Origin: Paenibacillus barcinonensis
Lineage (GTDB): Bacteria > Bacillota > Bacilli > Paenibacillales > Paenibacillaceae
Assembly (NCBI RefSeq): GCF_003217495.1
Contig: NZ_QJSW01000035.1
Location: 1-39,996, forward strand
Direction: 5' to 3'
DNA length: 39,996 nt
How positions within the stretch are numbered: position 1 is the first letter of the stretch; every line of letters begins with the position of its first letter. The notes beneath the pieces are model-generated. The model had not been told where the DNA came from. It was given only the letters and a program-made list of their open reading frames with translations, and made no database searches. Shown piece after piece: positions 33,091 to 39,996 of this stretch. Made by a program: the position numbers and the translations under genes.

Positions 33091-36000
33091 ATGCGAAAGA
33101 AACTCGTGCACACCCCTCCGGCTAATGGATATCCGGAATGGAACAATAATCCCGAGACGTTTCAGGTGAATCGTCTGCCGGCCCATGCCAATATGGTAGC
33201 GTTTCCATCTATAGAAGAGGCTTTGTCTAATGAATTTACGACCTCCCCTTGGTATCAATCTCTGAATGGCTTGTGGAGGTTCAGCTTTGCGGAAACGCCA
33301 GAGCAGCGTATTACATCCTTTTATGAAAATAGCTATGATGCCAGCAGCTGGGATGAAATCAGCGTTCCTTCGAACTGGCAGCTGCAGGGCTACGATTATC
33401 CTCATTACACCAACATGACGTATCCATGGGTGGAGCGTGAGCCTGAATTAAAGCCACCTTTCGCACCTGCTACCTATAACCCGGTTGGTTCATATATTCG
33501 TACGTTTACTGTACCTGCGGACTGGAAAGACCGTCCTGTGCTGCTGCACTTTGAAGGTGTTGAATCGGCCTTCTATGTATGGGTGAATGGAGAGCTTGTC
33601 GGTTACAGCGAGGATACCTTCACACCTGCAGAATTTGATATCACAGCTTATCTCACTGAAGGTGAGAACAAGCTGGCTGTTGAGGTCTACCGCTGGTGTG
33701 ATGCAAGCTGGCTGGAGAATCAGGATTTCTGGCGCCTTAGCGGTATCTTCCGTGGAGTATATCTGCACTCCCCTTCCCCGGTTCAGATCGCCGATTTCTT
33801 CGTTCGGACTGAGCTGGATGACGCTTATCAGGATGCAGAGCTTCAGCTCGATGTGAAGCTGTACCATCATCATGCCGGACAGCGTGTGGACGGCTTGACG
33901 GTTCAAGCACAGCTGTATGATGCAGAGCAGCAGGTGGTCTGGAATGAGCCGCTGGCGGCAGAGGTTTCTTTTGCCAATGAAGAAGAATTAACGTTACATC
34001 TCTCTGCCCAGGTTGTGAGCCCGCTATTATGGAGTGCCGAAACGCCGAATCTGTATACATTGGTGCTATCTATTCAGAATGCGTCAGGTGAAACGGTGGA
34101 AGCTGTTCGCAGCCGCGTTGGATTCCGAAAATTCGAGATCAAAGACGGCCTGATGAAAATTAACGGCAAACGCATCGTGTTCAAAGGGGTCAACCGGCAC
34201 GAGTTCTCGCCAGATTCAGGACGGGCCATCGGACGCGAAGATATGATCCGTGATATCGAGCTGATGAAAGCCTACAATGTTAACGCTGTACGCACGTCTC
34301 ACTATCCAAATCAGACGCTCTGGTACGAGCTGTGTGATGAATACGGACTGTATGTCATTGACGAGACGAATCTGGAGACACATGGCACCTGGTACTATGG
34401 GCAAAAAGAAATGAACGACGACAACATCCCGGCAAGCAAGCCGGAATGGCGCGACAATGTCATTGATCGCTGCAATTCGATGTTTCAGCGTGATAAAAAC
34501 CATGCGTCCATCATCATCTGGTCGCTCGGTAATGAATCGTTCGGTGGAGATAACTTCATCGCGATGTACGACTATTTGAAGCAGGTCGATCCGACAAGGC
34601 TCGTGCATTATGAAGGAACGTATCACTACCGCCCGTCCGATTCAGCCAGCGATATTGAGTCCACCATGTATATCAGCCCGAATGATATTGAGCAGTATGC
34701 ACGCATGAAGGGTGACAAGAAGCCGTATATCATCTGTGAATACAGCCATGCGATGGGTAACTCCTGCGGAGGTCTGCACCTGTACTGGGAGATGTTTGAT
34801 AAATATGAAATCCTGCAGGGGGCATTTATCTGGGACTGGGTGGATCAATCCATTCGCACCAAGACAGCAGACGGCGTGGAATATCTTGCTTATGGCGGAG
34901 ATTTTGGCGAGTCGCCGCATGACGGCAACTTCTGCGGTAACGGACTGATTTTGGCAGATAAAACGGTCACACCTAAGCTCGAAGAAGTCAAAAAATGCTA
35001 TCAGAACGTTCGCATGACAGCGCTCAGTCTGCAAACCGGGCTGATTCGTATCACGAATCATTTCCTGTTCACAGACCTGAGCGAATATGCGCTCGCCTGG
35101 ACGTTATCCCATAACGGCGTACCTGTGGAAAAAGGACATCTGGACGTTGCAGCTCAGCCTGGCGAATCCATTGAGGTTCATATTCCTTATACATCATCGT
35201 CTGACCTGTTCACCGAAGCCGTTCTTACGGTATCCGTTGTCACTAAAGAGGCGAGCAAGTGGGCAGAAGCAGGACATGAGATTGGCTGGGAGCAATTTGT
35301 CGTATCTCCACGTCTGCGTGCAATCCAGCAAGTGGTTGCGGGGCAAGGTGATATGCTTCGGGTTGAGGAAGTGCAGGGCGGAGCATTGAAAGTGCAGGGG
35401 GGCAAAGTCTCTTTAGAATTCAGTTCGGCTACCGGTGCGCTTACCTCGTATCAGATCAGCCAGCAGGAGCAGCTGCTGTCCCCTGCTCGTGTCAACTTCT
35501 GGCGTGCAATGACGGATAACGATCTGGGCAACGAGCTGAATGAACGTGCTGCCTTCTGGCGGGATGCTCATGCAACAAGCAAGCTCATTCGTTTCGAATA
35601 TTATACGGATGAGCAGGGCTGCCATGTGACAACGGATTATACGTGGGAGAGTAGCCCGGGAAGTACGCTGTCAATCACATATCGTATCAAACCAACTGGT
35701 GATCTTGAGATCAGTCAAACCCTCGTTCCCGGTGCAGGTCTGCCTGAGCTGCCTGAGTTCGGTATGCTGTTTGAATTCAAAGACAGTCTGGATACGATCT
35801 CCTGGTACGGCCGGGGGCCGCATGACAACTATATCGACCGTCTGACCAGCGCACGCCTTGGCTATTACACCGGAGCCGTTCGTGATCAGTTTGTGCCTTA
35901 CCTGAAACCACAGGAATGTGGCAACAAAACCGATGTACGCTTTGCGGAGATTACAGCTACTGAGGGCGGAATTGCTGGAGAGGGCAGCCTCGGTCTGTAT

Positions 36001-36231
36001 TTTGAAGCCACTGCGCCGTTTGAAATCAACGCACTGCCATGGTCACCAGAGGAGCTGGAAGCGAACGACCACGTCTACAAGTTGCCCGTAAGCACACATA
36101 CCATCGCTCGTATCAATTACATGCAGATGGGCGTTGGCGGTGACGACAGCTGGAGTGCACGTACACATCCAGAGTATACACTGCAAGCGAATCGTCCATA
36201 TCACTTCACGTTTACCGTGAAGCCTGTATAA
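33091..36231 (+). CDS. lacZ: Beta-galactosidase, glycoside hydrolase family 2
   Basis: The ATG at 33091 lies 8 nt after AAAGGAG and gives 1046 aa, the size of E. coli-type LacZ. Domains follow the family order: jelly-roll N-terminus, Ig-like domain, TIM barrel (about 345-640), Ig-like domain and large C-terminal beta-sandwich (about 770-1045). The acid/base is Glu482 in WSLGNES and the nucleophile Glu550 in IICEYSHAMGNS; MTDNDLGNE and WYGRGPHDNYIDR mark the last domain. It is cytosolic and hydrolyses lactose or plant galactosides. The -35 region is weak, consistent with control by the divergent AraC protein. No sugar transporter is next to it. Confidence 0.96.
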   Translation: MRKKLVHTPPANGYPEWNNNPETFQVNRLPAHANMVAFPSIEEALSNEFTTSPWYQSLNGLWRFSFAETPEQRITSFYENSYDASSWDEISVPSNWQLQGYDYPHYTNMTYPWVEREPELKPPFAPATYNPVGSYIRTFTVPADWKDRPVLLHFEGVESAFYVWVNGELVGYSEDTFTPAEFDITAYLTEGENKLAVEVYRWCDASWLENQDFWRLSGIFRGVYLHSPSPVQIADFFVRTELDDAYQDAELQLDVKLYHHHAGQRVDGLTVQAQLYDAEQQVVWNEPLAAEVSFANEEELTLHLSAQVVSPLLWSAETPNLYTLVLSIQNASGETVEAVRSRVGFRKFEIKDGLMKINGKRIVFKGVNRHEFSPDSGRAIGREDMIRDIELMKAYNVNAVRTSHYPNQTLWYELCDEYGLYVIDETNLETHGTWYYGQKEMNDDNIPASKPEWRDNVIDRCNSMFQRDKNHASIIIWSLGNESFGGDNFIAMYDYLKQVDPTRLVHYEGTYHYRPSDSASDIESTMYISPNDIEQYARMKGDKKPYIICEYSHAMGNSCGGLHLYWEMFDKYEILQGAFIWDWVDQSIRTKTADGVEYLAYGGDFGESPHDGNFCGNGLILADKTVTPKLEEVKKCYQNVRMTALSLQTGLIRITNHFLFTDLSEYALAWTLSHNGVPVEKGHLDVAAQPGESIEVHIPYTSSSDLFTEAVLTVSVVTKEASKWAEAGHEIGWEQFVVSPRLRAIQQVVAGQGDMLRVEEVQGGALKVQGGKVSLEFSSATGALTSYQISQQEQLLSPARVNFWRAMTDNDLGNELNERAAFWRDAHATSKLIRFEYYTDEQGCHVTTDYTWESSPGSTLSITYRIKPTGDLEISQTLVPGAGLPELPEFGMLFEFKDSLDTISWYGRGPHDNYIDRLTSARLGYYTGAVRDQFVPYLKPQECGNKTDVRFAEITATEGGIAGEGSLGLYFEATAPFEINALPWSPEELEANDHVYKLPVSTHTIARINYMQMGVGGDDSWSARTHPEYTLQANRPYHFTFTVKPV

Positions 36232-36312
36232 AGCGCGATGTAATATGTAGTATGTTGTGTAAGGGTTGGCACAGGGATGGAATAGTGTGTGGATTCCTCT
36301 GATACCAATCGT

Positions 36313-36349
36313 AAAAATCCCTGCTGGCATGATGCTGGCAGGGATTTTT
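36313..36349 (+). terminator. Terminator of lacZ
   Basis: AAAAATCCCTGC and GCAGGGATTTTT with an inner GCAT/ATGC stem, then further T; 80 nt past the stop. Confidence 0.9.
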
Positions 36350-36627
36350 TTCTCGTTATGTTCGTCGTGTGCACCTGCTCATACAATGAAAGGCTATGCG
36401 TCAGGGACTATCGTCCACGCCCAAGCGCTAACGATCCTGAGAAGCCTTAATAGCGTCTCTGGTGTTCATTAGCGCACAGCACTATTGCCAAAGCGCACAT
36501 GAAAAATTAGGGTAGGCCTAAGCCCTTCCCAGTATCGTACAGCATAGTTGTAACCCGTCATAGAAAATCATAGAAATGCGCTTATCCAAATACCAAATAT
36601 AAGTTGTCCAACGAAAAAGATTGCCCG
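36350..36627. other. Intergenic region, nothing recognised
   Basis: No gene, strong hairpin or repeat is apparent between the lacZ terminator and the small membrane gene. Confidence 0.4.
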
Positions 36628-36864
36628 TTATCTCGTGTAGCGGTCTATATCGTCCATGGCCGAGTCATGCATTCTCTTGTGATGGTCCTCATGCTGGCGA
36701 ACGTCATTTTTCAGCTTCGCCAGAAATCCCCATCCGGTGAAGAACATCAACACTACGGCAATCAACGCGTAAGCAAAACTAAATAAATTCATATAAAAAT
36801 TAATAAAAATCGCAGCCAGCATCAAGCCCAGAAACCACAATACCCACTTTGTACTTTTTCTCAA
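36628..36864 (-). CDS. Small two-span membrane protein of unknown function
   Basis: From a TTG at 36864, five bases after AGGAGAGG, the gene encodes 78 aa. Two hydrophobic helices (residues 6-24 and 27-48, WVLWFLGLMLAAIFINFYM and FAYALIAVVLMFFTGWGFLA) precede a charged His/Asp-rich cytoplasmic tail (HEDHHKRMHDSAMDDIDRY). I do not recognise the family. Two palindromes in its promoter region suggest a dedicated repressor encoded elsewhere. Confidence 0.6.
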   Translation of the reverse strand: MRKSTKWVLWFLGLMLAAIFINFYMNLFSFAYALIAVVLMFFTGWGFLAKLKNDVRQHEDHHKRMHDSAMDDIDRYTR

Positions 36865-36904
36865 TTGATCCTCTCCTATCCTATCATTTCTTATCTTATC
36901 TCAT

Positions 36905-36948
36905 AGTAAACCTGTTTACTCTATGCATCCTCCTACATACATGTAGGA
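36905..36948 (-). promoter_or_regulatory. Two palindromic operator-like sites
   Basis: AGTAAAC-CT-GTTTACT (36905-36920) and TCCTACAT-AC-ATGTAGGA (36931-36948) are perfect inverted repeats 10 bp apart, 41-84 nt upstream of the small membrane gene. The first has the form of TetR-family operators. Confidence 0.5.
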
Positions 36949-36989
36949 TAAAGCGCAGGTTTAACCGATTGGTTTTACAGCAAAAAAAA

Positions 36990-37009
36990 GAAGTGGATTT
37001 GACCACTTC
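36990..37009 (-). terminator. Terminator of the methyltransferase gene
   Basis: GAAGTGG and CCACTTC around a 6-nt loop; on the minus strand eight T follow. It starts 4 nt past the stop codon. Confidence 0.9.
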
Positions 37010-37012
37010 AAA

Positions 37013-38737
37013 TTATTCTACTACTTCAACATTAAAGGCCTTTGCTGAATAATACTCAATTTTATTTTCTATTTCTTTTACTTTTTCAAGATTATTTTCT
37101 TTATAGACTAACTCTTTACTCAAAGAAACTAATTTTTTGGCATACTCTGTTTCAGGATTTGGAATAGGGTATTTCTCTACATATTGAGTTAAATATCTTC
37201 TTCTACCTGAATACAGTTTATTTTGAAAAGAAATATCATGATATTTAGTCATTAACCTAGTATTAGAAATAGCAAGAATTAAAAACAAAATATCCTCACT
37301 AAAACCCTCATTCAGTGTAATCCAATATGAATTTCCGTCTACAATACAGCCCTCAGTATCTAAGAAAAACTTGGGTTCAGGGCTGATATCAGGGAATACA
37401 ACTTTTAACTTCCCCCAACTATTAGGGTCGTGAGGAACCCAAATTTCAAACCATTTACGTTTTGCTTTAATAACATATTTTCTACCTTCTAATCGTTCCC
37501 TATGTGTTTCAAGGTAAGATAATGCCTTTGGATATTGACTAAAATCAATTACAGTACGTCTACCATTTTCGACCTTATGCGTATATAGAACCCTTAAAGC
37601 TGGTCTTTTTTCAATTGGTCTCCATTTCGAAGCATGATCAGAAGACAAAAGGTGTCTTAACAATTCTTTTTCAGGTTGTATCTCATTCGATGAATCTTCC
37701 CAACCATTTTTAATAAAAACAGGATCAGCAGTTGTTTTAATACCTACTCTTACCTTTGCGACATCCTCTATTAGATACTTTGAATTTTGCTTTATTTTAT
37801 CTATCCAGATTTGTTCATCCAATGAAGCCATCACCCAAGGTTCTTTATATGATTTAGGGATGTCCAGCTCACCAAGAGAAACTTTATATTTTTTGCCTTC
37901 CGCTTCGTAAATCCCCGATTGCTTAACCTCTAATATTTCAAATATAGAATTTACTGTATTTGTTTCGATATCCAATCTAGCTTCTTCAACAGCTTCGTAA
38001 ATTCTAAAAAATTTAGCATTGTCATTATTTTTAGTCTTATCATTTTTATGTTTTTTTCTTCCAATGAAAATTGCTGGAAGTACCGCTGCACTAAATAATT
38101 TTGTATCACCTAAATCCATTATTTCAATAATCTCATAATTTTCATCTAAAAATTGTCTTATTGCAGTACCGCCAGTAGTAGTTAAATAGCGGTTTGAAGT
38201 TATAACACCTAATAAACCTCCAATTGGAAGCTGAGAAGTCATAGCTACCAAAAAAGCGTGGTATAAATCCACACGACCACTAAGGTTAAATTTTTCTGAT
38301 AGCATTTGTGCCTTTTCAGCACCAAGAATTTGAGTTCGTACATATGGTGGATTAGCGATAATAATGTCCACTAGATCATTAGATTCAGATTCATTAAAAT
38401 TAAAAAGATCAACATGATTATCAAGATTAACCATCTCTAAATAATCATTTTTTATTAAAGTAACCTCTTTGATTTCTGTGTCTGTAAATCTTTTCATTGA
38501 ATCCTGGATTGCGTCATCATTTTCTTCAACACCTATTAAGTTCAGCTTATGATCTTTCGATTCTTCAGCAATAGCCAATAATAGTTCGCCATCACCACAA
38601 GAAGGGTCAAGTACATTCAGAGCTCGATCATTTTCTTTGACCTCTGAAAGTAAGCGTCTAGCTAGTACAGTTGCCAGTCCTGTAGGTGTGTAATGAGATC
38701 CAGTTGCTTTTTGTTTATCTGTGGTTAATTTGACCAC
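37013..38737 (-). CDS. Type II N6-adenine DNA methyltransferase (gamma class)
   Basis: The GTG at 38737 (GAGGTGA upstream) gives 574 aa. Motif X GSHYTP (13-18), motif I DPSCGDG (44-50) and motif IV NPPY (129-132) come in the gamma order of TaqI/Eco57I-like N6-adenine methylases. SGRVDLYHAFLVAM and LLGVITSNRYL follow. The C-terminal half (about 290-560) would be the target-recognition part, with NKLYSGRRRYLTQYVEKYPIPNP resembling TaqI-specificity domains. It protects host DNA at the site cut by the partner endonuclease; recognition sequence unknown. It is AT-rich unlike genes to the left and is divergent from the controller gene. Confidence 0.9.
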   Translation of the reverse strand: MVKLTTDKQKATGSHYTPTGLATVLARRLLSEVKENDRALNVLDPSCGDGELLLAIAEESKDHKLNLIGVEENDDAIQDSMKRFTDTEIKEVTLIKNDYLEMVNLDNHVDLFNFNESESNDLVDIIIANPPYVRTQILGAEKAQMLSEKFNLSGRVDLYHAFLVAMTSQLPIGGLLGVITSNRYLTTTGGTAIRQFLDENYEIIEIMDLGDTKLFSAAVLPAIFIGRKKHKNDKTKNNDNAKFFRIYEAVEEARLDIETNTVNSIFEILEVKQSGIYEAEGKKYKVSLGELDIPKSYKEPWVMASLDEQIWIDKIKQNSKYLIEDVAKVRVGIKTTADPVFIKNGWEDSSNEIQPEKELLRHLLSSDHASKWRPIEKRPALRVLYTHKVENGRRTVIDFSQYPKALSYLETHRERLEGRKYVIKAKRKWFEIWVPHDPNSWGKLKVVFPDISPEPKFFLDTEGCIVDGNSYWITLNEGFSEDILFLILAISNTRLMTKYHDISFQNKLYSGRRRYLTQYVEKYPIPNPETEYAKKLVSLSKELVYKENNLEKVKEIENKIEYYSAKAFNVEVVE

Positions 38738-38888
38738 ATCTTCACCTCGTTACTGTACTTGCCCTCTTTGTTAAAAAGTAGACGTATGTGGAACTGATGT
38801 TTATATTCGAAGCGATTGTAGACAAGTACAGCTCTATTTCATTTCATTTCATTTCAAAAAATAAGCAGTATAATTCACTCCTGTTATA

Positions 38889-38916
38889 TTGTACACGAAA
38901 TTTTTCAACATAAATA
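38889..38916 (+). promoter_or_regulatory. Probable promoter of the controller-endonuclease operon
   Basis: TTGTAC (38889-38894), 16 nt, TAAATA (38911-38916), upstream of the C-box. AT-rich surroundings lower confidence. Confidence 0.45.
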
Positions 38917-38931
38917 GGACGAGTTAATGAT

Positions 38932-38951
38932 ACTTATAGTCTGTCGACTTA
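38932..38951 (+). promoter_or_regulatory. C-box operator of the controller protein
   Basis: ACTTATAGTC-TGTC-GACTTA fits the C-box consensus of type II controller proteins (ACTTATAGTC-YGTR-GACT...). It lies 28 nt before the C gene. Only the left half is a complete dyad; the right one decays after GACTTA. Controller proteins bind such boxes to time endonuclease expression after entry into a new host. Confidence 0.75.
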
Positions 38952-38978
38952 AAAACATCAATAAGGGAAGATTTTACT

Positions 38979-39212
38979 ATGAAATATAAAGAACCAGACA
39001 CCTTATATCTACAGAAAATTGGTACAACCATAAAAACATTACGAGAAGAGCACGGTTGGTCTCAGGAACAGTTTTCTTTTAAATCAGGTCTTCACAGAAC
39101 TTATATAGGCAGTATCGAAAGAGGTGAAAGAAATATTTCTGTACTGAATTTAAAGAAAATTGCTAACACCCTTGAAGTTCCTATCACTAAGCTATTTGAC
39201 TTTGAAATTTAA
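38979..39212 (+). CDS. Controller (C) protein of the restriction-modification system
   Basis: The 77-aa protein (AAGGGAAG 8 nt upstream) is a single XRE helix-turn-helix domain: IGTTIKTLREEHGWSQEQFSFKSGLHRTYIGSIERGERNISVLNLKKIANTLEVPITKLFDF. This is the exact format of C proteins (C.PvuII, C.Esp1396I), including the HRTYIGSIERGERN recognition region. It is followed after 27 nt by the probable endonuclease gene, and a C-box lies upstream. As in related systems, it should activate itself and the endonuclease slowly after transfer, then repress at high level. Confidence 0.9.
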   Translation: MKYKEPDTLYLQKIGTTIKTLREEHGWSQEQFSFKSGLHRTYIGSIERGERNISVLNLKKIANTLEVPITKLFDFEI

Positions 39213-39239
39213 TCATAAAAGAAACAGAGGAAGTTCTTA

Positions 39240-39809
39240 ATGGAAACCATAACAACAAATTTATCTACATTAGATTTGGCCAATAAACTTGCTGAAAACA
39301 TTACAAAGAGTGGTCTTAGCATTTTTGATGAGATTCCGATTGGTGATGCAACATATTGGATTCCATCAAGTGAATTAGAAGTATTGTTAAATAACAAATT
39401 AGTTGGGATTGATTTAGGGTCTTTACCTATCAAAACTAGATCAAAAGTTGTTAAAACATTGATCTGTGAAGCCTTAGGATATCCTGTACCAAAAACTTTC
39501 AAGAAAACTCAGCCAAGATATATTGGTCAAAATTTCGATGTATATACTCAAAAAGCAAATAACTTTCAAGTATGGAATGAGGAAATTTCACCCTCAAGAA
39601 GATATGTCCTTGTTAGACCTTCTAAACAAAACGTTATTGTTAAAGTTAAAGTTGTATCCGGTGAAATGTTATCAACACTGGATAGAACAGGAAAACTCAC
39701 TCAAAAATATCAGGCTAGATTAGTTACTGGAAGCGACAAAACAGAACTCGTCTCATCAGAAGATACTGCCCTATTAAAAGCTTTAGTTTCAAACAGTAAT
39801 TCTATTTGA
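39240..39809 (+). CDS. Probable restriction endonuclease, likely truncated by IS30
   Basis: The ATG at 39240 (AGAGGAAG upstream) gives 189 aa in the operon position of the endonuclease. Visible features are KTRSKVVKTLICEALGYPVP, FKKTQPRYIGQNFDVYTQK and NFQVWNEEISPSRRYVLVR. I see no PD-(D/E)xK or HNH catalytic motif. The stop at 39807-39809 lies 7 nt from the end of an IS30-type transposase gene, so the stop may come from the element and the catalytic part may lie beyond it. If complete, it would be a short endonuclease of unrecognised family. AT-rich like the methylase. Confidence 0.55.
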   Translation: METITTNLSTLDLANKLAENITKSGLSIFDEIPIGDATYWIPSSELEVLLNNKLVGIDLGSLPIKTRSKVVKTLICEALGYPVPKTFKKTQPRYIGQNFDVYTQKANNFQVWNEEISPSRRYVLVRPSKQNVIVKVKVVSGEMLSTLDRTGKLTQKYQARLVTGSDKTELVSSEDTALLKALVSNSNSI

Positions 39810-39816
39810 CGGATTG

Positions 39817-39996
39817 TCAAGCCAAGTGCGACAGTTCCTCTGAAAAGGATTCATGAGCGGTTCTCCACCCCAAGCATTTTCGTGGTCTGTGATTGATCAA
39901 ATCCAGAGCGTTTTCTAGAGCCTCATCCGTGATTTGGGCGAAATCCGTTCCCTTGGGGAAAAACTCTCGCAGGAGCCCATTGGCATTTTCATTCGA
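39817..39996 (-). CDS. IS30-family transposase, C-terminal fragment (cut by window edge)
   Basis: The minus strand from the window edge reads in one frame to a TGA at 39819-39817 and encodes 59 residues: SNENANGLLREFFPKGTDF, AQITDEALENALDLINH, RPRKCLGWRTAHESF, ending SHLA. GLLREFFPKGTDF and LINHRPRKCLGW, with the catalytic Glu in NENANG, are diagnostic of IS30 transposases. The terminal inverted repeat should begin near 39805-39816, next to the interrupted endonuclease gene. Confidence 0.92.
   Translation of the reverse strand, partial: SNENANGLLREFFPKGTDFAQITDEALENALDLINHRPRKCLGWRTAHESFSEELSHLA

Overview
The window reads as chromosome of a spore-forming, Gram-positive member of the Bacillales, most likely Paenibacillus. 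Supports are a cmpA spore-cortex gene, the ydcC-alr-ndoAI-ndoA block in Bacillus order, AAGGAGG-type ribosome sites, sigma-A promoters and 7-1-7 Fur boxes. Most genes look near 50% GC by eye. The last ~3 kb is clearly AT-richer and carries a restriction-modification (R-M) system. Both edges cut through transposase genes: IS110 family on the left, IS30 family on the right.

Left third (1-13.7 kb): the IS110 left end, then cmpA, tex, a GH36 alpha-galactosidase behind a cre-like site, the NdoA/NdoAI toxin-antitoxin pair, alanine racemase and a YdcC-type lipoprotein. In B. subtilis the rsb-sigB cluster lies between ndoA and tex; here that slot holds only the alpha-galactosidase. An XRE regulator with a shortened DUF3169 membrane protein, and a translationally coupled pair (HSP90-like ATPase plus a repeat-helical protein), complete this part.

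Middle (14-28 kb): a two-gene ABC exporter behind two 22-bp-spaced direct repeats; a secreted beta-propeller-like protein; a Fur-box AraC regulator with a shortened binding-protein domain; then divergent gbsR and opuA. The opuA permease gene encodes a fusion with two nearly identical glycine-betaine-binding domains in tandem. A Fur-box siderophore-binding lipoprotein, an Imm17-like protein, the potassium importer KimA and a lone rhaD follow. Osmotic (opuA, kimA) and iron functions are interleaved.

Right part (29-40 kb): two small unrecognised proteins in convergent orientation, a DinB-fold protein with an AraC regulator, another AraC regulator divergent from a GH2 beta-galactosidase, a small membrane protein behind two palindromes, and the R-M system (adenine methylase, controller protein with C-box, probable endonuclease interrupted by IS30).

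The least explained signal is a 76-nt sequence present twice in the same orientation (29168-29243 and 32008-32083; 5 differences by eye). Each copy abuts an intrinsic terminator on the minus strand whose stem sequence differs between copies. This looks like a duplicated small RNA or 3'-UTR element. The tandem OpuAC fusion is the second main observation.
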